This document shows positions 16,699 through 25,674 of a stretch of 41,836 bases of DNA, piece after piece. The notes below the pieces were generated by a model. It saw nothing but the letters and a program-made list of their open reading frames with translations. It did no database searches and was not told where the DNA came from. The stretch lies in contig JABAAH010000021.1 of NCBI GenBank assembly GCA_014238855.1, positions 1-41,836 of the forward strand. The letters run 5' to 3'. Origin of the DNA: Planctomycetota bacterium. GTDB lineage: Bacteria > Planctomycetota > Planctomycetia > Pirellulales > UBA1268. The first letter of the stretch is position 1, and each line of letters opens with the position of its first letter. The position numbers and the translations under genes are program-made.

Positions 16699-17832
16699 GT
16701 GATATCCCTTCAAACCATATCTTCCATGCGGTCAAAGCTTGTCATTCAACTGCCTGCCGTGGTTCTGTTCGTAGCTTTCCCGGCTTTTGCTTCTGATTAT
16801 GAAAACAGGTTTCTTTCAGAGCCTGTCCGCATCACCTCAGGCCTAAAGAAGGCCGGAGAAGGTTACTTTTCTGATGATATGAGCCGAATTTGCTACCAAG
16901 GCATCCCGACCGACAAGCCCTTCTACCAGATTTTTATTCAACCATTCCTGCGCTCTGCCCCGAGAATCTCGGAACCGATCCGGGTAAGCACGGGCCACGG
17001 ACGCACCACATGTGCATGGTTCACTCCGGATGGAAAGAAATTGCTGTTCGCTTCCAGCCACCTTGACCCCGAGGTCGACGAAACCGAAGCGAAAGCGATG
17101 GCACAAGTCAGAGAAGATGCCCGAACGGGCAGGCGACGGCGATACCAATGGGACTTTGACCCTCATATGGATCTATTTATTGCTGATTTGGAACACCCGA
17201 CCCCACTCATACAACTTACGGACACCCCTGGATATGACGCCGAGTGTTCTTTTTCACCAGATGGAAAGCAGCTTCTTTTCGTCAGTGACCGAGATGGTGA
17301 TCCCGACATCTACATTGCCAATGCAGATGGCAGCCACGTGAAACAACTGACAGATCAGCCCGGCTACGACGGCGGCCCCTTCTTTTCTCCAGACAGCAAA
17401 TGGATCGCGTACCGAACGGACCGACAAGAAAAAGACCTTTTACAGATTCATGTGATGAGAGCTGATGGAACAGGCGACGTTGCCCTCACGAAAGGACGGA
17501 GTGTTCATTGGGCACCGTATTGGCACCCAACAAAACCTTGGCTGATCTGGACGGGCGCAGATCATTCTGATCCCACGGCACGGCCCAACTATGACCTCTG
17601 GATCGTAAAGTTTGAAACCGACAAAACTTTTCAAAGGTCCAGCGATCTCGTAAGGATCACTGACCACCCAGGTGCAGACGTCCTTCCTGTCTTTTCGCCG
17701 GACGGAAACTCACTCATGTGGACTGCAAGTCGCGAGGGCGAGGCCGGCAAGAAACCGACAAGTCAGCTTTACGTAAGCACCCTCAAGATTGAGGGTATCG
17801 AAGCAGCGATTCTTGAAAACACAAAGCACTAA
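16699..17832 (+). CDS. Exported TolB-like beta-propeller (PD40 repeats) protein
   Basis: The predicted protein has 377 residues. A signal peptide is visible (LVIQLPAVVLFVAFPAFAS, to about residue 32). The remainder consists of PD40/WD40-like blades as in TolB: WFTPDGKKLLFASS, CSFSPDGKQLLFVSDRDGDPDIY, PFFSPDSKWIAYRTDR, YWHPTKPWLIWTG and PVFSPDGNSLMWTASR, spaced about 50-60 residues apart. It lacks the TolB N-terminal domain, so it is not TolB itself. The role is unknown. The start is a GTG with GGAG 9 bases upstream; an ATG at 16726 is an alternative. proC follows on the same strand after 23 bases and may be cotranscribed. Confidence 0.85.
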   Translation: MISLQTISSMRSKLVIQLPAVVLFVAFPAFASDYENRFLSEPVRITSGLKKAGEGYFSDDMSRICYQGIPTDKPFYQIFIQPFLRSAPRISEPIRVSTGHGRTTCAWFTPDGKKLLFASSHLDPEVDETEAKAMAQVREDARTGRRRRYQWDFDPHMDLFIADLEHPTPLIQLTDTPGYDAECSFSPDGKQLLFVSDRDGDPDIYIANADGSHVKQLTDQPGYDGGPFFSPDSKWIAYRTDRQEKDLLQIHVMRADGTGDVALTKGRSVHWAPYWHPTKPWLIWTGADHSDPTARPNYDLWIVKFETDKTFQRSSDLVRITDHPGADVLPVFSPDGNSLMWTASREGEAGKKPTSQLYVSTLKIEGIEAAILENTKH

Positions 17833-17855
17833 TACAACCGTAAGGATTCTCTAGC

Positions 17856-18680
17856 ATGTCACCGCTCAAAACTTCAATCGCACTCATCGGGGCAGGGCAG
17901 ATGGGAAAAGCACTCGCTCAGGGTTTCTGCAACTCAGGAGAGTGTGATCCGTCTGAAATTATCGCCTATGACCCCAGCGAGGCATCAATAGAGAGCCTCG
18001 TGCACGCTATTCCAGGCGTGAGAATGACACAGACAGCCACTGAGGCTACGCAGGCTGCTCGATATGTCATTCTTGCGGTAAAACCGCAACACGCAGCTGA
18101 CCTGTGCGAAGAGGTACAGCCTGCTGTTCAAGATGAGACAATAATCATTTCAATTATTGCCGGCCTGCCAACTTCCTGGCTCTCTCACGCACTAAAAACA
18201 TCTCGTATCGTCCGAGTTATGCCAAATACACCATGCCTTATCGGTCAAGGCGTTTCGGCAATCACATTTCCGCCGGACCTTAAGACGAGCGACGTAAACA
18301 TTATCCAGAGACTCTTTGCAACAGTTGGGGTAGTTCATCAAGTTCAGGAATCAATGCTCGATGCTGTCACCGCTGTCTCCGGCTCCGGCCCTGGCTACGT
18401 GGCACTTCTTATCGATGCCCTTGCCGATGGTGGCGTACAAGCGGGTCTTCCCCGACAACTCGCCCTTGATCTCGCTGTCCAGACATTTGCTGGCACAGCA
18501 TCCCTGATTGCTGAAACTGGAGATCATCCAGCAGTCATTAAGGATCGGGTAAGCAGCCCGGGCGGAACAACCGTTGCTGGTCTTTCGGTATTGGAGAGAC
18601 AAGGCGTCAGAGGTGCTCTCGCAGATGCTGTGGCGGCGGCGGCAGCTCGTTCCTCCGCACTGGCACGCTCAGTCACCTAA
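17856..18680 (+). CDS. proC: Pyrroline-5-carboxylate reductase
   Basis: The predicted protein has 274 residues, the normal length. It reduces 1-pyrroline-5-carboxylate to proline with NAD(P)H. The nucleotide-binding motif LIGAGQMGKALAQGF is at 10-24, and ILAVKPQ and RVMPNTPCLIGQGVSAI are conserved. The C-terminal dimer and active-site region has VSGSGPGYVALLIDALADGG and DRVSSPGGTTVAGL, the P5CR signature. It lies 23 bases after the propeller gene on the same strand. No other proline gene is nearby. Confidence 0.96.
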   Translation: MSPLKTSIALIGAGQMGKALAQGFCNSGECDPSEIIAYDPSEASIESLVHAIPGVRMTQTATEATQAARYVILAVKPQHAADLCEEVQPAVQDETIIISIIAGLPTSWLSHALKTSRIVRVMPNTPCLIGQGVSAITFPPDLKTSDVNIIQRLFATVGVVHQVQESMLDAVTAVSGSGPGYVALLIDALADGGVQAGLPRQLALDLAVQTFAGTASLIAETGDHPAVIKDRVSSPGGTTVAGLSVLERQGVRGALADAVAAAAARSSALARSVT

Positions 18681-18723
18681 CGTCTCGTCGAACGCTCAAA
18701 AAATATCAAACGTCAGTTGCACT

Positions 18724-19032
18724 TTACCGTCGACTTCTGCTCTTCTTCTTCTTTGACTTCTTCACTACCGATTTCTTTGTACTTTTTTTTGTCGTTGTAG
18801 CTGCCGGCTTCCGTGTTGCCGCACTTTTTGCTTTTTTCGCAGTTGCTTTTTTCACGGTTGCCTTTTTCTTAACGATTTTCGTCTTTTTCACAACTCGCTT
18901 TTTCGTAGTTGCAGCTTTCTTCGAACGCCGCTTTTCGGCTGAGGACTTCCTACCTGGGGCGGTCCCACCACCGAATACATTTTCCCATCCTGCTGCGTAA
19001 TCAGTCGTGGTTCCAACTCGAATGACCGACAT
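18724..19032 (-). CDS. Lysine/alanine-rich histone H1-like protein
   Basis: The predicted protein has 102 residues. A short non-repetitive N terminus (MSVIRVGTTTDYAAGWENVF) is followed by about 75 residues made almost entirely of Lys, Ala, Thr, Arg and Val (for example KKATVKKATAKKAKSAATRK). The tail is the type found in bacterial histone H1-like proteins such as Chlamydia Hc1/Hc2, which compact DNA by charge. The N-terminal segment looks like a conserved planctomycete small-protein motif, but I cannot name it. DNA or ribosome binding is inference. The strong bias comes from AAG/AAA codons over a long stretch, so the frame could be questioned, but the non-repetitive start supports a real gene. 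It converges with proC. Confidence 0.7.
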   Translation of the reverse strand: MSVIRVGTTTDYAAGWENVFGGGTAPGRKSSAEKRRSKKAATTKKRVVKKTKIVKKKATVKKATAKKAKSAATRKPAATTTKKSTKKSVVKKSKKKKSRSRR

Positions 19033-19135
19033 GCTTGCCTCTTCTCTCGTTGATTATTGTAAAATGGCTTATAAGAAACCACTTCGTCTCTCATGACTTG
19101 GTGTACCGCTCTCACAAAACTAAATGTACCAACTC

Positions 19136-19504
19136 CTAGTCGATTTTTAAGACAACCTTTCCAAAATTTATTGGCAAGTCAATTCGTTCAGATGGAAACC
19201 GACCGGATATCACATCGGTCATCCAGTCCATACTGGTTCTGTCAGACGAATCAGACTGACAGAAAGCAAGACTATTTCGCTGACGCAACGCCTCGGAAAT
19301 ACACACACGATGTTCTTCATCCATCAAGTCCCGAAGAGGATTTTCATTGAGCCACATCCGCCCCAGAAACAGTGGCTCTGCTACAAGATAAACCTGCTCC
19401 CCAGAATCGATATTTGAGGGCTTTTGAAACCAACGAACCCACACGAAAGACTCATCTTGGAGGACATATCGCTCCCACACCCGATTCAGACTAATCGTGT
19501 GCAT
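19136..19504 (-). CDS. Small protein resembling a lone GH2 sugar-binding beta-sandwich domain
   Basis: The predicted protein has 122 residues. The ATG at 19504 was chosen because AGGAG lies 5 bases before it; a GTG at 19510 is possible. The sequence pattern (VWVRWFQKPSNIDSGEQVYL, then GRMWLNENPL, then HRVCISEALRQRNSLAF) matches the strand order and the W-N-G-like turn of the N-terminal domain of family 2 glycoside hydrolases. No catalytic barrel follows and there is no signal peptide. The assignment is from pattern only. The gene begins inside the last 14 bases of the upstream oxidoreductase gene, so the two are probably translated from one mRNA. Confidence 0.55.
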   Translation of the reverse strand: MHTISLNRVWERYVLQDESFVWVRWFQKPSNIDSGEQVYLVAEPLFLGRMWLNENPLRDLMDEEHRVCISEALRQRNSLAFCQSDSSDRTSMDWMTDVISGRFPSERIDLPINFGKVVLKID

Positions 19505-20552
19505 GCTCACTCCTGACTTCTTCCTGTGGAATCACGACGGCGCGACCCTTTATACGACCAGACCTCATTTCAGCAGCCCATGCACCTATTTGCTGGAAAC
19601 CAATGTGCCGAACCGGAAATGCACTATTCATAAGCGGCCAGAGAACAGCTAACTTTGCCCAAAGCGCTTGCCGTTTTTCCCGTGAAGGAAGCCCAGCTGC
19701 ATCAATGCCCGCTAATGTTATGCCACGCAAAATAAAAGGATAAACAGTTGTTGGAATCGCGACACCACCGGCGTTTCCTATACTTGCAACCGCCCCCCCA
19801 GCCGCAACCACTCGAAGAATATTAGCGAGCAGCTCTCCGCCCACCGTATCGATAACACCAAGATATCGAGCACTCGATAACGGCTTTTTATCGGCAGGAA
19901 GAGCCTCTTCAGGAGATTGCACTGCTGATGCACCAAGTGACAATAAAGTGTTCGAGAGTGAATTTTTGCGAGTACAGGCTATTACCTGAAACCCAGCCAG
20001 TGCAGTCGCTGCTACTGCGAGCATGCCCACACCACCACTGGCACCTGTGATGAGCCAGGGAAGCCTCTCATCGCCCTGCATTCGTGCTTGGTAATCCCAA
20101 TTTATCACCGACTGAAGCCGCTCAACGGCCAGTATCGCACTAAGGCCTGCTGTACCCATGGCCATCGCAGCAACCGCAGAGAGATTCGGTGGCCTTTTTA
20201 GAATTGCCGCCGGTGGAGCCCAAACCTCAGTAGCAAAGCCACCCGACATTGTCTCGCCAAGTCCGTTTCCCGTCGCCACAACGGCTGTCCCTGCAGCATA
20301 ATCTCCACACGAAGAACGAAGTCTTCCTGCAACGTCTATACCGGGTACAAGCGGCAATTTTCTTACGACACCCGGGTGAGCTTCACATGCGAGAGCATCT
20401 TTATAATTGAAACCAGCAGCTTCGACATCAATGCAAACAGACTGACTGCCTGGGCTGTCGGGCAGAGGACCCACAGCCGCCTGCACTTCACCGCCTGAAC
20501 CACGATTCACGACCCAACCATGGGGCTCAGCACCCGTTTCTTTATTTCCCAT
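19491..20552 (-). CDS. YhdH/YhfP-type (AcuI-like) NADPH oxidoreductase, MDR superfamily
   Basis: With the start at MGNKETG the protein has 353 residues; ATGs or other starts up to 20618 would add residues that do not fit the family. GroES-like N-terminal half: VEAAGFNYKDALAC and LVPGIDVAGRL. Rossmann half: ITGASGGVGMLAVAATALAG, VVAAGGAVASIGNAGG and a C-terminal RGITLAGIDAAGLPSREKR, the last typical of YhdH/AcuI proteins that reduce acrylyl-CoA or quinones. No zinc-binding cysteines are visible. The substrate is not certain. A purine-rich stretch (AAGAAAGAA) precedes the candidate starts. The small GH2-like gene overlaps its 3' end. Confidence 0.8.
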   Translation of the reverse strand: MGNKETGAEPHGWVVNRGSGGEVQAAVGPLPDSPGSQSVCIDVEAAGFNYKDALACEAHPGVVRKLPLVPGIDVAGRLRSSCGDYAAGTAVVATGNGLGETMSGGFATEVWAPPAAILKRPPNLSAVAAMAMGTAGLSAILAVERLQSVINWDYQARMQGDERLPWLITGASGGVGMLAVAATALAGFQVIACTRKNSLSNTLLSLGASAVQSPEEALPADKKPLSSARYLGVIDTVGGELLANILRVVAAGGAVASIGNAGGVAIPTTVYPFILRGITLAGIDAAGLPSREKRQALWAKLAVLWPLMNSAFPVRHIGFQQIGAWAAEMRSGRIKGRAVVIPQEEVRSEHAHD

Positions 20553-20644
20553 GAACATTTCTTTCTTTTTTATGCACCAGACATGATACAGCCACACAAA
20601 GAACACAAAAGTTCTCAACCGCTCGCGAAAAAAAATATGTATCC

Positions 20645-20653
20645 TGCTATACT
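20645..20653 (+). promoter_or_regulatory. Candidate extended -10 promoter of trxA
   Basis: TGCTATACT reads as an extended -10 element about 95 bases upstream of the trxA start, in the divergent gap with the oxidoreductase gene. No good -35 hexamer is 17 bases upstream. A very similar TGCTATGAT lies upstream of the kinase gene at 33330. This is pattern matching to sigma-70 consensus only. Confidence 0.35.
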
Positions 20654-20748
20654 CTTAAGGCATTCGAAATACGTGGGATGGACAGAGTAGCGGATGCTGC
20701 TTGACCCGCACCACGAACCAACACCCTATTCCCCAAAAGGAGCAAACA

Positions 20749-21078
20749 ATGGGAAACGCCATGGAGTTTACCGACGCCAACTTTCAGCAAGATGTCCTTG
20801 ATTCAGATGTGCCGGTTTTGGTCGACTTTTGGGCTCCCTGGTGCGGACCTTGTCGAATGATCGGACCCGTTATCGAAGAACTTGCTTCAGAAAACACCGG
20901 GACATTCCGTGTTGGTAAGGTAAATGTCGACGATAATGGTAGTCTTGCTATGAACTACAACGTATCCAGCATTCCAGCAATCATGATTTTTAAGGGTGGG
21001 CAACTCGTGCAGCAGTTCATGGGAGTTCAGTCGAAGGAGAAACTCCAACAGGCACTCGATGAGGCAAAGTCGGCATAG
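20749..21078 (+). CDS. trxA: Thioredoxin
   Basis: The predicted protein has 109 residues, the standard length. It is a general disulfide reductant in the cytoplasm. The active site WCGPC is at 31-35 within [50 protein letters not shown] has the cis-proline (SIPA). The ATG at 20749 was chosen because AAAAGGAG lies 7 bases before it; an upstream TTG in frame would add 16 unlikely residues. The last 62 bases overlap, tail to tail, the 3' end of the sigma factor gene on the other strand. Confidence 0.96.
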   Translation: MGNAMEFTDANFQQDVLDSDVPVLVDFWAPWCGPCRMIGPVIEELASENTGTFRVGKVNVDDNGSLAMNYNVSSIPAIMIFKGGQLVQQFMGVQSKEKLQQALDEAKSA

Positions 21079-22543
21079 CCTTTGCAAGCCGGTGGTTTGG
21101 CCTCGACCGAGTGTCAATGGTGCCACGACCTCGGTGCGGCCCAAGAGTCCCCACCTTTTCAACAAGTCCGTCATCGACAAAGCCTGCGAGATCGGCGTAA
21201 AAGCTTGGTTGTCGCAGCTTTTCGACGGCCTTTGCTTCGATTTGTCGAACTCGTTCTCGCGTCACTCCGAAAATAGTGCCCACCTCTTCCAAGGTGTAGC
21301 TGTATCCATCAGCAAGCCCAAATCTAAGCCGAAGAATTTCCCGTTCACGATAGGAAAGTTCATCGAGAACCTTTCCTAAAGAAGCTTGCAAAGCGTGCTG
21401 ATTCATACCCCGCAGAGGATCTTCTTCATGACTATCACGCACAAAGTCACCGGCGGCATTTTCCTCACTCTCACCTAACGGCTGGTCAAGTGAAACAAGG
21501 CGGTGCGCCATCCGCTCAATGCAACAAACATCTTCAAGGGACATACCGGAGCATTCCGCCAGTTCTTCAACACTTGGCTGACGACCATTTTCTTGTAGAA
21601 AATCCCGTGAGAGATTCCGCAATCTCCCCATCGCATCAACCATATGAACAGGCATTCGAATGGTACGACTTTGGTCGGCAATCGCTCTCGTTATGGCCTG
21701 ACGAATCCACCATGTCGCATATGTTGAAAACTTGAATCCTCGGGCGTGTTCAAACTTATCGACTGCCCTCATGAGTCCTGCGTTACCTTCCTGAATAAGA
21801 TCAAGGAAAGCGAGCCCCCGATTTCGATACCTCTTCGCAATCGAAATGACGAGTCGCAGATTACCAGCCGCCAGCTGACGTTTTGCGGCATCATATTTTT
21901 TTTCATATACTCCTATCCGATTGAGCCGTCGCCTAAGTGTTCGCCGTGTCTCACCTAATCCAACAAAAATTTGCCTCCGTTCCGGCACACCAACCTCTCT
22001 CACCCGTTCGGAAAATTCACGAAGTTGCTTAAGCATCGGATCGAACTTCTGAATCCGTAAACGCATTTCTTCAACAAGTCGTACCGCTTTGCCTCGCTGC
22101 CGCACTAATTGTCTCCATGTCTTACGACGGGTTGATAAACCGTATGTGGTTGAAGTTGCCTGACGGAAAAGCTTCTTGTTTTCAGAAATGATCCTCCGGA
22201 GCGTTTTTAAATTTGGCCCCAAGCGTTTAAGAAGACGTTTTTTTTCATCTGTGTTCGTCACAGAAACCTCGAGTGTGCGATCGAGCCGCACGGTGCCGGC
22301 CTTGACCCGCTCAAGAAGGTTCACAGCCGCCCGAAGTACAAAATCATTGCCCAACAATTCATGACGATAACGCCTGCGCCACAATTCAATCCGTTGGGCA
22401 CTTTCGACTTCTCCATCACGATCCAAAAGAGGAATCCCCCCCATCTGAAGCAGGTATAGGCGAATTGGATCATCGATTGCCTGACTAGTACTACTGCGGC
22501 AAGTTTTATTACGATTTGATGAAACTTGGAGGGGTCGCGACAT
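21017..22543 (-). CDS. Sigma-70 family RNA polymerase sigma factor (RpoD/SigA-like)
   Basis: The predicted protein has 508 residues. Region 1.2 is at about 24-55 ([22 protein letters not shown]). A long non-conserved, highly basic spacer (about 60-215) replaces the usual NCR. Region 2 is at 216-302 ([21 protein letters not shown], then [13 protein letters not shown] with TIRMPVHM), region 3 at about 303-375, and region 4 at about 385-446 ([21 protein letters not shown]). Sequences 2.3, 2.4 and 4.2 are of primary (group 1) or group 2 type, with no region 1.1. A 62-residue tail after region 4 (about 447-508) is unusual and its final ~20 codons lie opposite trxA. Planctomycetes have several such factors, so I do not give it a symbol. 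A gene-free 341-base region lies upstream. Confidence 0.92.
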   Translation of the reverse strand: MSRPLQVSSNRNKTCRSSTSQAIDDPIRLYLLQMGGIPLLDRDGEVESAQRIELWRRRYRHELLGNDFVLRAAVNLLERVKAGTVRLDRTLEVSVTNTDEKKRLLKRLGPNLKTLRRIISENKKLFRQATSTTYGLSTRRKTWRQLVRQRGKAVRLVEEMRLRIQKFDPMLKQLREFSERVREVGVPERRQIFVGLGETRRTLRRRLNRIGVYEKKYDAAKRQLAAGNLRLVISIAKRYRNRGLAFLDLIQEGNAGLMRAVDKFEHARGFKFSTYATWWIRQAITRAIADQSRTIRMPVHMVDAMGRLRNLSRDFLQENGRQPSVEELAECSGMSLEDVCCIERMAHRLVSLDQPLGESEENAAGDFVRDSHEEDPLRGMNQHALQASLGKVLDELSYREREILRLRFGLADGYSYTLEEVGTIFGVTRERVRQIEAKAVEKLRQPSFYADLAGFVDDGLVEKVGTLGPHRGRGTIDTRSRPNHRLAKAMPTLPHRVPVGVSPSTELP

Positions 22544-22884
22544 AAAAATTCTCTCGTGGTTGGCACCGGAAGGAAATCAGGTCAAACAGGTAACAATGGC
22601 CGTAACAACAACGGCTGGGGATACATTGATGCACGCCCCATGCCGCGCGACCATTTTGGGAACGCGAAAACTGCAGGAAATAGCTTTCGCACCTTGAAAA
22701 ACGTGGGCAATCTGCCTGTTCAAGATTTTCAAACCATCACCACGGGGGATTTCGTGTTGCCATTTGGCGACACGAAATCGCATGTCTGTTGCCAAAAAAC
22801 GAAGACTTTTTCGGAAAAACTGCTCTCGATCTCGAACCCGGGGCGATGGCTATACTGCGTCTACCCCCGGGCGGAGCCCTTTTT
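22544..22884. other. Divergent promoter region between the sigma factor and a membrane protein gene
   Basis: These 341 bases should hold the promoters of both genes. They contain several inverted repeats: a strong hairpin at 22748-22779 (listed separately), GCGAAA and TTTCGC flanking 22660-22690, and a short GCCGT/ACGGC hairpin near 22602. I see no RNA gene of a known family and no convincing protein-coding frame. Confidence 0.45.
22748..22779. repeat. Strong inverted repeat (hairpin) upstream of the 22885 gene
   Basis: GATTTCGTGT (22748-22757) and ACACGAAATC (22770-22779) are perfectly complementary. The inner bases TGCC and GGCG add four more pairs, one of them G-U, leaving an ATTT loop. 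There is no T-run on either side, so it is not an ordinary terminator. It could be an operator or a 5' leader structure for the membrane protein gene, which starts 105 bases downstream. Confidence 0.5.
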
Positions 22885-24234
22885 ATGGATTACGTGTTTA
22901 TTGGCCTGATCATCATTCTTCTACTTGCAGGAGCCGTTGCGCTCGTGCTCGGACGGCAAGGCATTAACCGCACAACACTTGTCTTCGCATGGCTTGTCTT
23001 GGTTACAACGGCAGGTTTTATTTTTCTTGCTGGCCGCGTCGGAGAACGTGAGCGGGCGTGGCGAGAAAAAGTTCGCAACCTGAACGCCCAGATTCTTACA
23101 ACAACTTTCGGTGACTACGCTGGCAAGATTTTTTATATTTCCGACAGTTCTGACGCTGACTCATCTAATGCGGAATCAGACGGACTTCAGCAAAAGATTC
23201 TTCAACTCGGTGGCATATTAAGTAATTCAAAAACCATTCGAAGCAATATCGATGTCGTAGTCGTTAATGACCCTGAAAAAATTCCGCCCAGGGCAAAGGA
23301 ACTCGGAATTGAAGTACTTGACCAAACAGGTATCAATAACGTCCTTACTGAGACACTTGCAGGACTCAACACAGCAATCATTCAAAAGCGACGAGAGCAA
23401 GCACGATTAGAAACGTGGCGGAATCGACACTGGCTAAGCGCTTTTTTCACGCCACCGAAAGTAGAACCAGAAGGCACCAACCGTGGGCTCTATAAAGCTG
23501 TAGGCAATGGAGCACTACGACTCATTCTTTCCGCAGGAGACTCTGAAAAACCAGTCAATACAGGCGCTGAACTAGCTCTCTTCAATCTCGAGACAGATGA
23601 CGAGCAGGGCTTTCTCGGTATCTTCAGTATCGAAGAGGTGGGCCAGCGAGAAGGAAACCTTCTTTCTCTTTCAATAGCTCCCTTGACGACACCGGATGCT
23701 CACGATCTTGCGGCATGGAAAGACTGGGCGATCTTCACCCGTGCTGCAAAAAATCCAAGAATAGCTGTCTATGAAGATCTTCCAAGTAGCAAGGAACTTT
23801 CATTTGATGCTCTGACGGCATTGCTTGGCACTGAAATTAACACTTCCGCCGGTCCTATTACCTCAGGTGGGCTTGAGGGAATGAGGCGAGACCTGCTCCA
23901 AGAACTTTCGAAAATCGATAACATGACAGATCAAATCGGACTGGCGAAAGCAGCAACCGAACGAGAAAGAGACCGCAAAAAACAGACCGCTGACGGATTA
24001 CGAAAGGATCGCGAGGCATGGAAAGAAGACAATGAATTTGCACAGGGTGCTCTGGCTAAGCTGGAAGCCAGAGGTGGCACGTTAAAGAAAAATCTTCGTG
24101 CAACAAGAACAAGAGTCCTGGAACTACGAACTGAGCTTAGTGAACTGAACGCGCAGCTCATGGCTGAAATAAACCGCACCGTGCAGCCTACGGAAAACAG
24201 TTCCGCCACTCGTGGAGCAGCGGCCCTACGCTAG
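22885..24234 (+). CDS. Membrane-anchored protein with a C-terminal coiled coil
   Basis: The predicted protein has 449 residues. The ATG at 22885 was chosen because GGAG lies 8 bases upstream and the protein then starts with a membrane helix. Two N-terminal membrane segments are visible (DYVFIGLIIILLLAGAVALVL and TTLVFAWLVLVTTAGFIFLAG), followed by a soluble mixed domain (about 60-340) and an alpha-helical, charged stretch (about 345-430; MRRDLLQELSKIDNMTDQIG, then KQTADGLRKDREAWKEDNEF) with heptad character, i.e. a coiled coil. This architecture occurs in planctomycete proteins of unknown function. A clear intrinsic terminator follows the stop codon, so it is transcribed separately from btaA. 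Confidence 0.75.
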   Translation: MDYVFIGLIIILLLAGAVALVLGRQGINRTTLVFAWLVLVTTAGFIFLAGRVGERERAWREKVRNLNAQILTTTFGDYAGKIFYISDSSDADSSNAESDGLQQKILQLGGILSNSKTIRSNIDVVVVNDPEKIPPRAKELGIEVLDQTGINNVLTETLAGLNTAIIQKRREQARLETWRNRHWLSAFFTPPKVEPEGTNRGLYKAVGNGALRLILSAGDSEKPVNTGAELALFNLETDDEQGFLGIFSIEEVGQREGNLLSLSIAPLTTPDAHDLAAWKDWAIFTRAAKNPRIAVYEDLPSSKELSFDALTALLGTEINTSAGPITSGGLEGMRRDLLQELSKIDNMTDQIGLAKAATERERDRKKQTADGLRKDREAWKEDNEFAQGALAKLEARGGTLKKNLRATRTRVLELRTELSELNAQLMAEINRTVQPTENSSATRGAAALR

Positions 24235-24236
24235 CT

Positions 24237-24261
24237 AGGCAACGAGTCATTGCCTTTTTTT
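24237..24261 (+). terminator. Intrinsic terminator
   Basis: AGGCAA (24237-24242) pairs with TTGCCT (24250-24255) across a 7-base loop, followed by seven consecutive T (24255-24261). It starts two bases after the stop codon of the membrane/coiled-coil gene. The stem is short, but the layout is canonical. Confidence 0.75.
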
Positions 24262-24399
24262 GTCACTGGTTTGGCATTTTGCAGCCTTCCATCGACGAAT
24301 CCAGTATTTCTCCGCTACACTAGCGTCGAGTCCCATGGCTTCACGTTGCGGCCAAAGAGAGATTGCTATTGCCTATTCTTGCAGGAAAAATACCCGCTG

Positions 24400-25674
24400 A
24401 TGACGACCCTTACTAGTGGCCCCAAGACAGGTGCTAATTTAAAAAAGGCCGTTCACCACCATCGACTGGCAAGCAAGAGAGGCCTTCTCGAGCGAATGTT
24501 CACTCTTTGGTTTCGGGGGTTTGTCTACAATCAAATCTGGGAAGATCCGCGTGTTGACGCCGAGGCTCTGCAGATTGGCCCTCAATCGAGTCTTTTGACA
24601 ATCTCCAGTGGTGGTTGCAATGTATTAAACTACTTGGTCCACAAACCGAAGAAAATTGTTGCCGTCGATCTTAATGCAAATCACATGTGCCTCACGCGGC
24701 TCAAACTTGCAGCAGTAAAACATCTTCCTGACTACGAAACGTTTTATAATTTTTTTGGATACGGCCAACACAAAGATAATATTGCCGTTTACAAGAAATA
24801 CATACGCGAACATCTCGACTCCGAAACACGTGCCTTCTGGGAATCGAGTGACTGGCCAGGAAAGACCATCGGTCCTAAGCGAATCAGTTACTTTAAACGC
24901 GGGCTCTACAACCAGGCCAAACTCGGACAATTCTTTCGCGTTATCCACGGTCTTGCACGCCGTATGGGAAGAGATCCTGCCAAACTTTTACGTGCTCATT
25001 CAATCGCTGAGCAGGAACAGATTTTTGACGAATACTTTGGGCCGCTTTTCAACAATCGGCTTGTGCGATGGATGGGCAGGCAGCCCGTAGCTGTTTACAG
25101 TCTCGGCATTCCGCCAAGCCAGCACGCCGCAATGCTCGAGGAATCAGGGGGCAGTGGACAGAAACTTTTCGACACTTACAAGCAAAGGATACGTCGACTT
25201 GCCTGCGGTTTTTCACTAGAGGACAACTATTTTACGTGGCAAGCATTTGGACGAAGGTATGACCACGAAAACCGAAAAGCCCTGCCGGACTACCTCAAAG
25301 AAGAGAACTACCAAACGCTCCGCGAAATGGTCGACCGTGTTGAAACACACGTTGCGTCACTTGGAGACTATCTGAAAAGCGCTGAACCAAATTCACTGAA
25401 CGGATTTATTCTGCTCGACAGTCAAGACTGGATGCCACCTGAAGTAATAGATGAATTGTGGAGCCTTATTGCGAAGGTTGGTGCAGATGACACGCGGGTC
25501 ATCTTCCGGACTGCCGGTGAAAAATCGCCTGTCGACGAGGCCTTCTCACCAGAGACCGCTGCTCAATTCCGCTGCAACAAGGAAGAGGCACGCCGACTCC
25601 ATGAACAAGACCGTTCAGCGATATACGGCATGTTCCATATTTACAACAAGGTTGCTGCTACGGAAAATCAATGA
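24400..25674 (+). CDS. btaA: SAM:diacylglycerol 3-amino-3-carboxypropyltransferase (DUF3419)
   Basis: The predicted protein has 424 residues. BtaA transfers the 3-amino-3-carboxypropyl group of S-adenosylmethionine to diacylglycerol, the first step of betaine lipid (DGTS) synthesis, at the membrane. Family markers are FVYNQIWEDPRVDAEAL (44-57), TISSGGCNVLNYL (67-79), AVDLNANHMCL with Asp90, and later YSLGIPPSQHAAML, GFILLDSQDWMPPEVIDELW and VIFRTAGEKSP. The start is the ATG at 24400; frames reaching back to 24250 run across the terminator. The ribosome binding site is weak (AGGA at 13 bases). The stop overlaps the btaB start as ATGA, so the two are translationally coupled. Confidence 0.9.
   Translation: MTTLTSGPKTGANLKKAVHHHRLASKRGLLERMFTLWFRGFVYNQIWEDPRVDAEALQIGPQSSLLTISSGGCNVLNYLVHKPKKIVAVDLNANHMCLTRLKLAAVKHLPDYETFYNFFGYGQHKDNIAVYKKYIREHLDSETRAFWESSDWPGKTIGPKRISYFKRGLYNQAKLGQFFRVIHGLARRMGRDPAKLLRAHSIAEQEQIFDEYFGPLFNNRLVRWMGRQPVAVYSLGIPPSQHAAMLEESGGSGQKLFDTYKQRIRRLACGFSLEDNYFTWQAFGRRYDHENRKALPDYLKEENYQTLREMVDRVETHVASLGDYLKSAEPNSLNGFILLDSQDWMPPEVIDELWSLIAKVGADDTRVIFRTAGEKSPVDEAFSPETAAQFRCNKEEARRLHEQDRSAIYGMFHIYNKVAATENQ

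Noticed and set aside
20553-20618. Longer N terminus of the YhdH-type oxidoreductase
   Set aside because: The added residues (MRTFVFFVWLYHVWC...) do not fit the family, which starts near the MGNK segment.
24250-24399. Longer N terminus for BtaA
   Set aside because: It would run across the terminator T-run (24255-24261), adds sequence unlike the family and has no ribosome binding site.
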